Positions 41,769 to 54,604 of a stretch of 64,000 nucleotides of DNA are shown piece by piece. A model generated the notes under the pieces. That model searched no databases. It was not told the DNA's origin and worked only from the letters and a program-made list of their open reading frames with translations. Each line of letters opens with the position of its first letter. Positions within the stretch are counted from its first letter, which is position 1. Source of the stretch: Asterella californica (lineage: Eukaryota; Streptophyta; Marchantiopsida; Marchantiales; Aytoniaceae). The position numbers and the translations under genes are program-made. The stretch spans positions 1,407,501 through 1,471,500 of the forward strand of contig JAYKYS010000017.1 of assembly GCA_036924285.1 (NCBI GenBank), read 5' to 3'.

Positions 41769-43790
41769 ACTTGAAACTCTGTTGCACTAAGCCACACGTA
41801 CTTACTGTGAGCCGAAGGCTCAGTCCTTCCCAAGTTCTCACAGTCTAGCTTCTACTCTTAGAAGACGATGCTAGTCTTCCAGAAGACAGCTACTCCGTCT
41901 TCGGAATTCTAACAGTGCTTCATAAGTAGCTCTCGTCTTCCGAGCTATATCTAAACAATCCTAACTAAGCAAGGCCTCGCATGGATTCCTAAGAAGACAA
42001 CCCACCTTGCATTACATCCTACTTCCTAACAGAAGATACAAGATATGCGAGAAGTAGAGCGTATGAAAGGTTCAGAAGATGGTCGCGGGCTCCTGCGATG
42101 ACAGTGACCTCTGGGAAGACTCCCGGGACAGCTTCCGATTCAATAACATTCTTGGAAGACTTCCCGAAGCCAGGCTTCCCTTCACTAGTCTCACATGTCT
42201 TCTGCTTCCTACACGCAATCTAACTTCTCATCTCCTGTACACACTCGGAAGAAGCTTGCTGCGTGATGAGAAGACATGTACCTCGACCATTCTCTCCAAA
42301 TTCTGCCAGCAAGACTTCTCACAACTCTCTTCTAAGTTCAGGAAGAAGAAAGAATAGGCTGCTATGGGTCGGACAGAAGAGACCCATAATGGACCCTCAC
42401 GTCTTCTCGTGCATTCTGCCAGCCTTTCCTATCTTCTAGTCTCTCTAGGAAGATGTGGATTTGAGAAGCTCGGAAGATCGGGAGGCACAGGTCTGGTTCC
42501 CAACTTTCAGCTTCTCGAAACAATAAACAACTCACCAAGTCACTCATGATTCGTACCAAGCCTCTCTCAACACAAAAGCAAATCCAATCCACTCTCGATA
42601 CAAATTGCACACAGTCGTCTTCCGAAGACTTCAGACATCCAGAAGCGTCTTCCGAAGATGTTCAGGTTTCAGAAGAGTCTTCCGAAAATGTTCAGATCTT
42701 CCGAAGCATCTTCTGTTTAGAGATTTGGGAGTAGAGGTGCGGTAGGGTAGGGAATTTGATAGTTGCGAGGTCGAATTTGAGACAGGGAAGCTCGATTGCG
42801 GCTCGAGAAGAAGCTAAAAGATGACTGTCGAAAATTGGGCAGCGCTTCCGTGCCCAATTTCTCAGAAGGAAAATGCGGGATGAAGAATTGATCGGTTGGT
42901 TTGCCTGCAAACAACCGGGGAAGCGCAGGGGATACCAAACAAGAGACGAGAAGCAGGGTGGAAGGGAAGAGAACATGGGAAGAGTCTCAAACAATCTTCT
43001 GTCTGCTTCCTTAGTGTCTTCAGTCTTCTGCGTGCTTCCGGCTCCGTCCCCAGCTCTAATGCGACTCCACAAAGTTGTTGCTGTCATCAATGTCTTGCAA
43101 CTCCTCAATCGAACAAGACTCCACCTCCGGTTCTTCTCAGTCGTCCTTCAATGTCTGCTTCTGGGAGTCTACAGAAGACTCCTTCAGCTCGATGTGCTTC
43201 CTGCCCGCAGCAATTCGTCCTCGTCTTCTTTCTAGCTGCGAGTCGATCTTGGCTCTACTCAATTTCACTCTGCTGGCCCTCACTCAATTTGATCACCTCT
43301 CAATTCAATCTTCTCTCAATTCGATCTTCTAGGCACAAACCGACCTCGATGTAGGAAGCGGTAGTGTTCCTACGCTAATGCACTTGCTTCGTATCTTCTC
43401 GCGCAGTTTAGGGGTCCTCGACCTACCTGACCTTCTTGACCTACCTACTACCTTGGTGCTACCTGGTAGGTACACCTACTCCTTTACTGAAGAATACGCA
43501 GTTAGGTTTCTGCGGTCGCTGTTTTCTGGAAGATACGTGTCTTTCGTCTTCCGCCGTGTTCTGTCTTCGAAAGATACAACTGAGAAGACGCTTTCCGAAA
43601 GACGGCCGTCTTCCGAAGAAGTCAACTTCTTATTGTCAAAAAGATCGTAAGATCATCTTCCTTCTAAGGAAGCCGTAATCTTAAGTAACAAAGCTTCTTC
43701 AGTTATACAAACAAGTTATTAACCTTAAAAATTTCAAAAATTCGTGAATCCTGTAAATTGTGGGTACTATATACGCCCACCCTCACATGT
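41769..43790 (-). repeat. GTCTTC/GAAGAC-rich LTR-like stretch
   Basis: No ORF with family signature. The stretch lies just beyond the pol end of gypsy E, where a 3' LTR belongs, and just upstream of the unassigned ORF, where a 5' LTR would belong. A G-rich tract (GTGAGGGTGGGCG on the minus strand, about 43775-43790) may be the polypurine tract. It is packed with TCTTCCGAAGA-type palindromes, for example 42610-42710 and 43540-43615. Confidence 0.4.
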
Positions 43791-43828
43791 TTGCGTCCCC
43801 GTAAACATCAGTGCTTCAGCACTTCTGT

Positions 43829-45790
43829 TCACGTCCAGTACTTCTTGACACGCCACCCATTTACACGAGTGGTCATCAACGTACCATCTAACTCTTCCAA
43901 CTGCAAGGAGCCAGTGGTGAAGACCTCCAAGACTCGGTAAGGACCCATCCAGCGAAGATGAAGTTTCCTGGGGAACTTAAGATGTCGATTGTCGTACAGA
44001 AGAACCAAGTCTCCATCTTCGACGGTTACCTTCTTCAGCTTGCCATCATAGTTCACCTTACGTTGCACTTCGTACGTCTTCTCCAAAGCTGCATTCCTGT
44101 CTTCTTCGAACTCTACAAAGTTCAGAAGACACTGCTCCTGGCTTTCCTCTTCTTCCATGCGTTCGGTTACGACTAACCTGTAAGTAGGGACCTCTAACTC
44201 AATGGGGACAACATGTGTCATACCATATGTTAGGTAGAAGGGTGTCTTCTGGGTCGTGACCTTGGGTGAAATCCTGAAAGCCCATAACACAGATGGCAAT
44301 TTCGTGTCCCAATCATACACATGGTTAACTGTTACCTTATTCAAGATGTTACAAAGAAGACCATTCGACTTCTCTGTCAGTCCGTTAGCTTTCAAGTTGT
44401 ATGGCATCGTCTTCCGATGCTTTATCCTGAAGTATTGGGCCAGGAGAGAAATAGTCTCATTTAGAAAATGAGTACCCCTATCTGATACTAGTTCCAGCAG
44501 GCATCCGTATCGAGTGATAATGTTGTGTCAGAGGAACTTGGCTATCACTCCGGCGTCGTTTTTCCTTGTGGCTTCGTCCTCCACCATCTTGGTAGCATAG
44601 TCGGTAGCTATCAAAATATGCCGTGCTCGCGTTCTTCTAGCCACCGGGCGATAGACCCAACAAAGTTGATTCCCCACTTTTCAAAAAGAGCAAGCGGAAG
44701 AATGGGAGTAAGAGGTCACCTAGCTGCTGGTCTTCCCACCCTTTGGCACGCATCACATTTCCTGATCTCCTGAAAAGCGTCTCTGTACATGGTCGGCCAA
44801 CAGTAACCGGCGTCTAACATCTTCTTCACTGTGATCTTCAGCCCGTAGTAACCCCCAGCATCTTCGTAGTGAAGACCCATGATCACTGGCTTAATCTTTG
44901 AAGGCTCAAGGCATCTCCTTAGCTTCTCGTCATGTCCCTTGCTAAACATGATACCTTGGAAGATGGCGTAGGGACCTGCCTTGTGTAAGAAGACAGCCTT
45001 CTGCTCCGCATCCAATCCCTCGGGGTACTGTTGGTCTTCCAAGAACTTCCTCAAGTCCTTGAAGATCGATTCTTCTGTGGAAGTCGTAAAGACCGGATCA
45101 GAAGACCTGGTCTCGTCTTCTGGGAAATAGGCGATACGCTTCCCCTCAGATGAAAGTGTTTCTGCAAAAACTGAAAAACAGCTTTTTGTCAGGGAACTCG
45201 TCTTCCACTTCATCTTCTCGTCGCTCTGTCTCCAATCTGGATAGGTAGTCAGCATTAACATGCTATCTTCCAGGCCTGTACTCAACTGTGTAAGTAAATT
45301 CCTGGAGTAGAAGAATCCACCTAGCTATCCTACCAGACAAATCTGCTTTCTTCACGAGATGTTTCAAAGAAAAATGAGGAACATAGAAGACAAACGGATT
45401 GGCTAGAAGATAGTGCCTAAACTTCCTACAGGAGTAAATCATGCCAAGGCACTCCCTTTCAGTTGTAGAGTACTTCTTCTCAGCATCACTGAGTTGTCTT
45501 CCCGCATAGTAGATGAGATAATCCTTCTTCTTCTCATCTTTCTGACTCAATACCACCCCTGTGGCGAAAGCAGAAACATCCACATAAATGTGAAAGACTC
45601 TCTCCCAATCAGGTGGCCTTAGGACCGGAGATTCCGACAGAGTCTTTTCATTTCTTCGAATGCTTCCTGCTGCTCAGAAGACCAAATGTAAGGTTCGTCC
45701 TTCTTCAGCAACTTGGTAAGTCTTCATGCTATCTCTGCATACCTGTCAACAAACCTCCTGGAGTATCCTACGTTGTCGTGTCGGATATTG
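43829..45790 (-). pseudogene. Gypsy E pol fragment (RT end, RNase H, integrase)
   Basis: Minus strand. It starts within RT at about 45780 (VGYSRRFVDRYAEIA, then LTKLLKKDEP), continues as RNase H (VDVSAFATGVVLSQ, STTERECLGMIYSCRKFRHYL, LLLQEFTYTVEYRPG), then integrase with the H2C2 finger (GGYYGLKITVKK..CDACQ) and catalytic blocks LIATDYATK, LVSDRGTHF, and Glu in NGLTEKSNG, and ends with the GPY-like WMGPYRVLEV. There are several frame breaks (about 44715, 45270, 45610). It is not close to families A, C or D. Gag, protease and most of RT are missing: at about 45790 the sequence changes abruptly. Confidence 0.85.
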
Positions 45791-46394
45791 CGTGAAGGAT
45801 GTCCAGGAAAACGTGAGGTTCCTGTCTGTGGAGATGTTGTGTGCTGAAACAGAGACAAGACAGAGAAAAAACAACCACGAAAACGAATGCTGCGATATAT
45901 ACCGACTCCAAAGGTATGTGCACTGCCGGTTCTTTCTCCTAAGAACACAGAACTGAGAAACAGACCAAGGCGGCCTAAAACCTGCTTCAAAAGTTCCTAA
46001 AAACAACCCCTGGATCACAACCCTGATCCAAAAACACAGAAGCGTAGCTCAAAGCAAGAAAAACTTCCCTTTGCTAACAAGTAGAGCCACAACAGTATCA
46101 CGCGATCCAAACCCAAGTCCAAACCACATCCATGTACAAGTTCTTAGCTAAAGCTAGCTACCACAAGCAGTATATAGCCAACCAGAACTCTAACGAACTC
46201 AAAAGAGCAAAACCCGTAGCGAAGAAACCGAAAAAGGTCTATTTGTGATCTTCCTCCTTTCGCCAAACGGACTTCAGATGTCGACAGGGTCTCCTCCGCT
46301 GTCGTGATGTGAATCATTTTACATTGTAAATAATTCACCTCTCTGTCAGACGTTAGTCTCTCTGAGTGAAGTTAAGACCTCAGAGAAGTCGACA
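45791..46394. other. Unassigned sequence
   Basis: No coding signal. It begins at the break in gypsy E RT and ends at the LTR piece. Perhaps LTR or leader of an element not otherwise present. Confidence 0.4.
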
Positions 46395-46965
46395 CTGGAG
46401 GATGTTATATATTTTGAGTTTTAGTAGGTTGATTACCATGTTGATAGAGGTAAGCTCATGGGTTGTATTACGTGTCGCCCATGCATGCTTCCTAGCGAGG
46501 TTAGGTTATCTTTCGAGATTACGTGTCGTTTTACATGTCTTCGTATGTAGTTTACGGGTTACGTTGGCACTTTAGGGGCTTGACGTGGTAGCCTATGTGC
46601 AATTTTAAGTCACCACGTGGTTTGGGACACTAAAGGACAGGGGAGTGAAGCTATGAACTCCCATTGGTCCAATTTTGTATTTGTTTACTGCTAAACTTAG
46701 TAATAGAGATCTTAAGAGGAGTTCGAGCATTTGGTGAGGAGACTTCAAAATCCGAGAGCACAGGGAGATAGGTTTCGTCGTGCCAAGCACTGTCAGCAAA
46801 ATTTTTGATCGATTTGGAGCAATAAAGAAGGAGTTATGCCTGATTGAAGTTCGATTTGTGCCAGAATTGCAGCACTTCTGTTGATTTTGGAGTTTTCGGT
46901 GTCAATCGCATTAGATTTGAGAAAATCGCTTCAAACCTTCGTGGTCACGTTCATTGTCAGTAGGG
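46395..46965 (+). repeat. Partial LTR, C type (left piece)
   Basis: Matches the body of family A LTRs loosely (CTCATGGGTTGT, CCATGCATGCTTCCTAG, GTTCGAGCATTTGGTGAGG) and element C's LTR closely. Its last 288 bp (46678-46965) correspond to 55919-56207. It stops at TAGGGT, where gypsy F sequence begins. Confidence 0.7.
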
Positions 46966-47362
46966 TAACACACTCCATGTCAGAACATGTTCTTCAATCG
47001 GCATGATAGGTTTCTGACGTGTGATAAGTTCCACTGGCATGTAACCTGTCACCGAGCTATGCGCCGTTCGATCTGCCCATAATGCAAATGATAAGAGTCG
47101 GTCACTCCCGCACCTTCCCGTTGCATACTTTCACCAAGACCTTCACAATGAGAAGATGACCGCGTTCACTCTTGGCATTCCCTTCGGGATTGTAAGCAGT
47201 TGTCAGTGACAACCTCATCCCACACCTTGCAAAGAATTCACAAGCCTCATGTGCATCTAACTCTCCCCGATCTGCAGTGATCTTTCTCACACATCCATAT
47301 CGACAAACAACCTCTTCAAAGAGAAATCTTCTTACCCCTTTAGTTGTCTTCGTCCGAAGCGC
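46966..47362 (-). pseudogene. Gypsy F integrase fragment
   Basis: Minus strand, family A/D2-like: RTKTTKGVRRFLFEEVV, CRYGCVRKITADRGELD, NPEGNAKSERGH, then after a TGA (TGG expected) sequence ending in MPIEEHVLTWS. It abuts the A2 LTR on the right. The upstream half of this integrase is not on the other side of A2; about 0.5 kb is missing. Confidence 0.8.
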
Positions 47363-48645
47363 TGTCGGAATGTAATCTGTCTACCTAGGAAAACGCCGGG
47401 CTTCTGGCTGTGGTTGTTCACTCAAGAGGTTGGCTTTCAGGTTACAACAGGGGCTATAAACACTCACACAGATGTGTAAGATCTAGTAATATACCCAGAA
47501 GGCAAAATTCAGGTCTAGCTGGCAGTAATAGGATCCGGCGGTGAACTTTGACACTCACGGAGAGGAAAACTATGAAGGTTTAGACCTCTAAACTTCCCCT
47601 ACATGCAAATGAGGTACTACTGAACTCACTGACGAAATTTCAGCCTGAGATCAAATTCTGACACGGAGATATGAACGGAAAAGTTCTGAGCAAGAAAACT
47701 ACGGCAATTTCTGGTACCCTGATGGCTATTTCAACCTATAACAGGAGTTTGGCTCGATCAATTTCGAAGTTTCTTACAGGATTTGCAGTTCACATCTTGC
47801 TGAACACTCCTGTGAAGTTGGGACTCCTGATTCTTTGTAGAACTCCAGATCTCCTTCCTTGAAGTCGCTGCTCTAGATTAAGAGCTTTTCGGACCCCCTC
47901 TGCTTCAGCGGTCGCCCTGAAATACTCAGTCACTCAATCGATATGAAACTTTTTGTGAAATCGTAGCCCTGCTGACAGAGAACACAACCTCGAAGTTTTG
48001 AAGCAATTTCCTCAAATCTGCTGCGAGTGACACTGAAAACCCTAAATCCAACAAAAGTGATTCAATTCTAGCACAATCCGAACTTCAATTGCTCATAACT
48101 CCGTCTTTATTGACTCAAATCGATCGAAATTTTCACTGGAAGTGCTTGGCATGACGAGACCTCTCTCCCTGTGCTCTCAGATTTCGAAGATACCTCACCA
48201 AATGCTCGAACTCCACTCTAGAGCTCTGTTTCTAAATTTAGAGTTTAACAAAAGATAAAAATGGACCAATGGGAGTTCATAGCTCCACTTGGTTGTCCTT
48301 TAGTACCCTAAACCACGTGGCAACTTAGTTTTACTCATAGGCTACCACGTCAAGCCCCCTAGAGTGCCAGCGTAAAACTTAAATTACTTAAAACGACACG
48401 CAGCCCCGGAAAATAACTTAAATCAGCTAGGAAGCGTGCATGGGCGACACGCAAATACAACCCATGAGCTTAAGCCCTATCAACATGGTAATCAACCTAC
48501 TAAGACTCAAAATAGTGTTAACACCGTATGCAAAGGTGTCAAACATATACATAAACGACTAGAAGTAATATAAGCTAACTTCTAGAACTACTAAACTCAA
48601 GCGTCGGAGTAGAAATATAACATGTAGCCGCCAAGTAGCACGACA
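47363..48645 (-). repeat. A2 3' LTR
   Basis: 1283 bp. On the minus strand it runs TGTCGTGCTACTTGG...CCGACA. The inner end abuts the polypurine tract complement TCCACCCCCTCT. Confidence 0.9.
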
Positions 48646-48657
48646 TCCACCCCCTCT
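48646..48657 (-). other. A2 polypurine tract
   Basis: On the minus strand AGAGGGGGTGGA, identical to A1. Confidence 0.8.
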
Positions 48658-48691
48658 GAACCTGCACATCCTCCGGTATGTGCCATCCAGA

Positions 48692-51600
48692 TCAAGACTC
48701 TTCAGCTTCGGCTTCAAACTCATCTTCAACCTGCATTGAGTCTTCAGCTTCATCCTCTGTAAACTCTGCAACGTTCCAATCCTCTCCTCTCCTTCTAAAG
48801 AGCTTGATTCTCTTTCCTGCGACTGGTACCTTGAGCACTGCACCATCTAACTCTCTCAAGGAGTATGTGGCATTATCATAAACTTCTAACACCACATAAG
48901 GTCCAAACCATCTCTTGGAGAACTTTCTGACAGTGCTATGCTGATTATCAAGACTACTATCATAGACTAACACCCAATCACCTTCTTTAACTGGTTTGGG
49001 TCATAATCTATGCGTTCTATCAAATCTGCCTTTGTTTCTCTCTCTAGCAGTCTTCAACCTTTCCACAGCTTTGGCAACATCCTCAGGTCTTCGTTCTAAC
49101 TGCTGGATCCTTAATGCAAGAAGATCCTCCGTACTTCTACCATCTTCCCATGGCAAAACATTCCAAGTAGACACAACCTCCTCAATCGGCATCACAGGTT
49201 TCTGTCCTAGTATCAATTCTGCTGGCATGTAACCTGTAACGGTACTATGAGTTGTACGGTCTACCCATAAAGCAAACGGTAGCAGTCTAGGCCATTCACG
49301 GATCTTACCCTTGCAAGCTTTTACCAAAGCTTTGATGATTGGCGGATGACCTCTTTCGCTCTTGCCATTCCCTTCAGGATTGTAAGCAGTGGTTAACGCC
49401 AACTTGATTCCCAATCGCTTGAAGAACTCAACTGCTTCTTGTGAATCCAGCTCACCCCTATCTGCAATGATCTTTCCCACACACCCATATCTACAAATAA
49501 CATCTTCAAGTAGAAAGCGGCAGACACTAGCAGTGGTCTTCGTCCTCAAGGCACGGCCTTCAACTTGGTTAGATAGATCTTCTCTAGCCAAGACTAGATA
49601 CCTCATTTGTCGAAGTCCAAATGGCATAGTTACCAGATCAACTACCCATTTGTAATGAATGGCTAAAGGATAAGTAGGATGCAATCCATCACGATGACGT
49701 ACGTTGGAATACATCTGGCAGGGTATACAGGATGAAACAAATTGTACTACATCCTTATACATACCCTTCCATCAATACTTCTCCTTCATCTTGGCAAATG
49801 TAGCCCAAACTCCTCTATGACCGGCCCATAAACTCTCATGGAACTCCTTGATCAGCTTCTGCTGCAATTCCAAGTCACATACCACTCGTTGCGGTATACC
49901 TCCTTGTAGCTTAGGGCGCTTCCATAGATGTCCTCCATGTAAAAAGTAACCATAAGCTATTCTACGGATCCTCTTGAAATCTGCATCAGACCAGCCTTCT
50001 TGCCTTTCCAGTGAACTCAAATAGCGTCCAAGATCCAACCACTCGCCATCATACATAGTTTCCTCAAAAAACTCCAACGAGGCTGCAAAACATCTTCTAT
50101 CTCTTCTAGCAAGAGCACTAGAATAGAACTATGTTCCCACATCCTCCTGATCATCTATCATTTCTTTCTCATCGTAATACCTAGCCCTTGATAACATATC
50201 TGCCACATGATTGTCTTTTCCTGCAATATGTCTAAACTCTGGGTTCAAGGACTTGATATATGCTATCCACCTCAACATAGCAATGTCTTGAGTTGTACAG
50301 CTAGTGATCATTCCCAAGAGAGGTAAACAATCTGTCTCCACAACCACAGGTGCTCCTATCAAGTATTCCTTATCACTCTTCATCGCAGTAACTACTCCCC
50401 ATAGCTCTCTCTTGACCTGAGGGTAGTCTCTCTGCCGTGAACTTAATACCTTAGCACCAAAACGCACCACATATCTATTTCCTTCCTGATCATCTTGTCC
50501 TATAGCCCATCCAATGCCAATAGGACTAGTATCAACAGTAAGGATAACAGATCTGCCCAACTCATATGTTATCTTCCGTAGAGTTGGTGGTGAAGCCAAA
50601 AGATCCTTCAACTTCCTCATAGCCTCGCTTTGCTCCTCTTGCCACTGAAATCTTTGCCCTTTCCTCAGCAGCTTGTACAACGGATCTGCTACATGAGCAA
50701 AGTGTGGAATCCATATATGATAAAACACACATGCACCTAGAAATCTTCTCACCTCGGTAACTGACCCACATGTTTCCTTCATCCTTCGAATGGCATCAAC
50801 CTTGTTCGGACAAGGTTTCCGACCATAAGATCCACATAGGTGCCCCACTATTAACACCTCCTGTTCTCCAAATACAGACTTTGCTCCTGATAAAGTCAAA
50901 TGAACCTCCTCCAGTCGACTCAATATCTTATCACAGTCAGCTATGTGATCTGCAACAAACTTACGGCACCCCCTCTGATCCATTACCTCATTCTTCTCCT
51001 CCTCAGCACACCCTTTGATCGGCACATCATCAAGGAATGGCATAGTTTTTTCAGGAATGAAATCCCTCAAAACTTTATTCATGCCATTCATCATATGTGC
51101 TACAGAATTGGTAGCACCTTGTGGCAAGGTGTACATCCTTAGTAACCCCAAAGGTGTCCTCATTGTAGTCAAGTCTCTACTCTCAGAGGATAACTGAAAC
51201 TGATCGTAACCTGAATATAAGTCTCCCATTGAATAGATAGCACGACCAGCAAAAGCCTCTGCAAACTCGTCTACAATAGGTCCTATACCCATATTCCTGA
51301 TAGTCACCTTGTTAACTGGCTGCATATCTTGAATGAATCTCAAAGCTCCACTCTTCTTCGGAACAGTAAACCATCTGCTAGAGTAGGAAACTATAGATGG
51401 TTCCAAGATACCCATCCTAATCCTCTCATTGAGCAAGTCTATCAACTTTGGTAGATGAGCTCTAGGTACAGGGATAGGACGTAGATTCCAAGGCACATGC
51501 GGTATAGTAAAGATTACCATAGGTGCAACTACACTTGGATCTACACATCCTACTTCATGTGACTCAAACGCAAACGCCTTACCATGTCTAGATAGCATCT

Positions 51601-52201
51601 CCCTGAAGCTCTTCTTCTCTTGCTCAGTAAGAAATCCATCACCTCCAATCCTCAGTTCCTTCAGTGTTGTTTCTGTAAACTGGTGCCCAATTCTTCTCGG
51701 TCCTCTAAGCGTCGGTTCTCGTGCAGCTTGCTCCATCTTCTGATTGTAATCGAGTGGTAAAGGCAAAGCCACTGGTTTGACTTTCTTTGCCACTGACTTG
51801 TACTTGGTCTCCACATACACCTCTTGCCGATCTATAAACTTATCAATTACATCATAAAGCTCCTTGGAGCTCACTCTCACCACTCTATCTACATCATCTA
51901 TAGAACTTTCTACTATAGATTTCAACTCCCCTATAGTATCTACCAAATACTGCTCTTCAAACATTCCAGATACGTATTCATCTCTTGCTAACTCTCCATT
52001 ATCCCACAAAGACTGCTGTACATACTTCACATGTTGCCTCTCAAACCTCTTCAGATTCTCAACCTTCCTATAACATACTGATCCACATGACGTCAATCCC
52101 AAGAAGCTAGTGGATAAAGCTTCCTGCTTTACTGGATTAGGCGAGAATCCTATCTCTACTGTACCGTTGAAGTCTCGCTCTTCAATGGTACTCTGCCAAA
52201 A
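48692..52201 (-). pseudogene. A2 pol: RT, RNase H, integrase
   Basis: Opens in the -1 frame at the slippery site and has RT in full, including the motif A block SMGDLYSGYDQFQL that A1 has lost, then LPQGATNSVAHMMN and FLDD. RNase H: ILTVDTSP. Integrase: HESLWAGHRG, VVDLVTM, ADRGEL, NPEGNGKSERGH. Stops: TAG at 50129-50131 (A1 has GAG), TGA at about 49772 (TGG in A1, finger region), TGA at about 49001 (CGA in A1). The last piece, 48692-48973, carries WFGPYVVLEV and the acidic tail. It is nearly identical to A1 and useful for judging which changes are lesions. Confidence 0.92.
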
Positions 52202-54528
52202 CCCCTACACTCTCTAAACTCCTGAGTAATCTTAGGCAGTGGACGGTCTCTCAAGCTATCACGATTCCTCTCATGTTCTGCAGCAACAGTCAAAAACTGA
52301 ATAGCTCTTTTGCCGTCTCTACTACGTATCCTAGCATAGGCTGAACCATCATCCATAACTCGTGTCTCCATTCTAACAGCAGTAATGTAAGGCTGCCCTA
52401 GAATGATAGGATAGGTTGACATGTCTTGCACAAAGAACTTCTGAACATCACTGATGTCATCCACAGTTACCTTGATATTGGGACAAGCACCATAGAGTTC
52501 TCCCCTCTGGTTGTTGGCAGCGCGGATAAGCCATCCGTGGTCGGTGTCTATGGGCCATCTCCCACGCTTGTACAGCTCCTTAGACATCAGATTAATCTCT
52601 GAGCCATGATCAATCAATGCCACCACAGGTTCCTCTAGATCTCCCAGCTTCACTAAGGTCTCTGTGGTTGCTCTCGCCCAATGGTTGTGAGAGTAATGGC
52701 TCTTCTGCGATGCTTCCACCTCATCTTCAAACCTCACGTGCTGATCTGATCTTCCCTCTGATACTTGAGAGCAATAACCAGCAATCTCATCTTCCTCATC
52801 TTCCGACAGTTTGGTCCCTAGAGCGTTAAGCGTAGCTGCTTCACCCAAAATCTGACGTTTCCTCTTGATGATATCTATAATAACCTCATGGAACTCACGC
52901 TTTGCAATCCCAAGAATCTCACCCAAAGTAAACTCAACTTTCCCATTCAAGATACGGTTCTCTAACACCTGCTTCAAGTCTGTAGCAATCTCAATGTCAG
53001 ACTTAAGTTTGTATGCAGGCATCTTACCCTTCTCCTTGCTTCTCTCCTTCTCCTTTGGTGTTGTAGATGGTAGATCCTCCATAGTCTCCTCCCGAGTAGG
53101 TGTTGTCTCCTGCCTTGCATCTGGTCTAGTCCTTTCACTCCTTGTAGCAGGTCGTTTGGCTGTAGAAGCCTCACCTGCATCCTCCCTCCTGCGTTTTTCT
53201 TCTAGTAGAGCTTCATGCTGACTTCTTGCAACATAAGCATGCACTGACATAGTATCCACAGGGTCATTCCATCCTGTAGTTTCTCTAATTGAGTTGTCAA
53301 CCCTTCGTAGCACATCCTTGTCTAGCTCTGTTCTAGCTACGAACCGCACTACATCTGACCACAACCCAGTAGTCCCTTTCTCTCTCTCCATTTCCACTTT
53401 CACTCCACATGTAGCAGCATTCACAAGAGAAACAGCATGTGATGCTGATATATCATTCACAAGTCTCTTCATACCACCCTTGCCAAAGTTGGTTCCCAGC
53501 ATCATCCCAGTCTCTCTCAAATGGATCTTACCATCTTTGAAGAAGATAAGATCCTTCCTCAATGCATCTGAAAACTCCTCACAATCTCTTCTTACATGGT
53601 CTAGGCTATCATACCATATACAACGATGAACAAAGCCTTCTCTCATCTGAGGTCTCTGCATAGCAGGCTGTACATTCTGCTCCTTCTCTTCTAACCTAGT
53701 GAGCTTAAGCTTAAGCTCCTTCATACCCTTAATCAACTCATCAAGCGGTGAGTCTTCCTCTCTAGCAATTACCAAAGCGGGCTTAACAGGCAACTGCTTG
53801 ACAGGAATTATCAGAGGTGCTGCTTCACTTACCACCACCTTGTCCCTTCTTCTCTGTCTCTTGGTCAGCAAAGAGACAACCTCTTCAACCTCCTTCCAGT
53901 CAGTCTTCAATCCTCTCTCCTCACTCTTGTCTTCCAGCAACAGCTCAAGCTTCTCCTGAATAGTCACATCCGCTGCTTGTAGGAAAAGCTCGGTCTTCTC
54001 CACCTCTAGTGTAAGCTTTTCTGTCCTAGAAAGCTGAGCATACTGACGATCAAACTCCCTTAACAACTCATTTACAGACAAACCTTTGTTAGGCTTAACC
54101 ACCCACTCCAAGAACGTTCTCTTGGTCACCCTCTCTGAATCTTCAGTGTAGTACTCCTCCTTCAAAGCTCGCATAAAGCTCTCCCAACTCTGTCCTTGCT
54201 GCTGCTTGAGCTCCTTCACACGCCCACGAATCTCAGGGACAACAGCAAGCTCAAAGTTCTCCACCATCTCCTTCTCAGGCACCTTGTTCACCTCCATCTC
54301 CCTAGCATAGTATCGCACATACTTGGAAATATCTGTACCCTTGAACTGGTCCATCTGGTGCACCACAGATTGCAACACCTTGGTTGCTAACACCTCCTTC
54401 CTCTCTGTGCTCTGCTGCTGCTGCATGAACATGGAAAAAGCCTAGAACATCTTCATCGTAGCAGCATCAAACTGAATAGGTTGCTGAGCAGCAGCAGCAC
54501 CTCCACTTGATGATCCTTGGTTGGCCAT
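52156..54528 (-). pseudogene. A2 gag-protease
   Basis: From ATG at 54528 (MANQGSSS) to the TAG at 52156-52158, with one stop at 54442-54444 (CAA in A1) about 29 codons in. The remaining 758 codons are open. The same architecture as A1: capsid region, zinc knuckle with one Cys changed (CIWYDSLDHVRRDC), AYKLKSDIEIATDLK module, protease VVALIDHGSEINLMS and LGQPYI. The end at ETSTVQ-stop matches A1, so this is the real end of the first ORF, not a mutation. The Tyr in the knuckle probably weakens zinc binding. Confidence 0.92.
52198..52204 (-). promoter_or_regulatory. Probable -1 frameshift site in A2
   Basis: Plus-strand AAAACCC, hence GGGTTTT on the coding strand, read AGG GGT TTT GGC in the gag-protease frame exactly as in A1. 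The pol frame is closed by a TAG directly upstream and open downstream. Confidence 0.75.
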
Positions 54529-54575
54529 GATATCTGATCCTGTAACACTCTTAAGAAAACTCCCACCCTAGGTGT

Positions 54576-54593
54576 TTCACGTCGAGTTCACCA
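54576..54593 (-). other. A2 primer-binding site
   Basis: On the minus strand TGGTGAACTCGACGTGAA, same sequence and spacing from the LTR as in A1. Confidence 0.65.
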
Positions 54594-54604
54594 AAAAGAG
54601 AGTA

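Noticed and set aside
42873..43650. Plus-strand ORFs of 80-150 codons in the GTCTTC-rich stretch
   Set aside because: Ser/Leu/Phe-rich translations of the repeated motif, overlapping in several frames; no domain.
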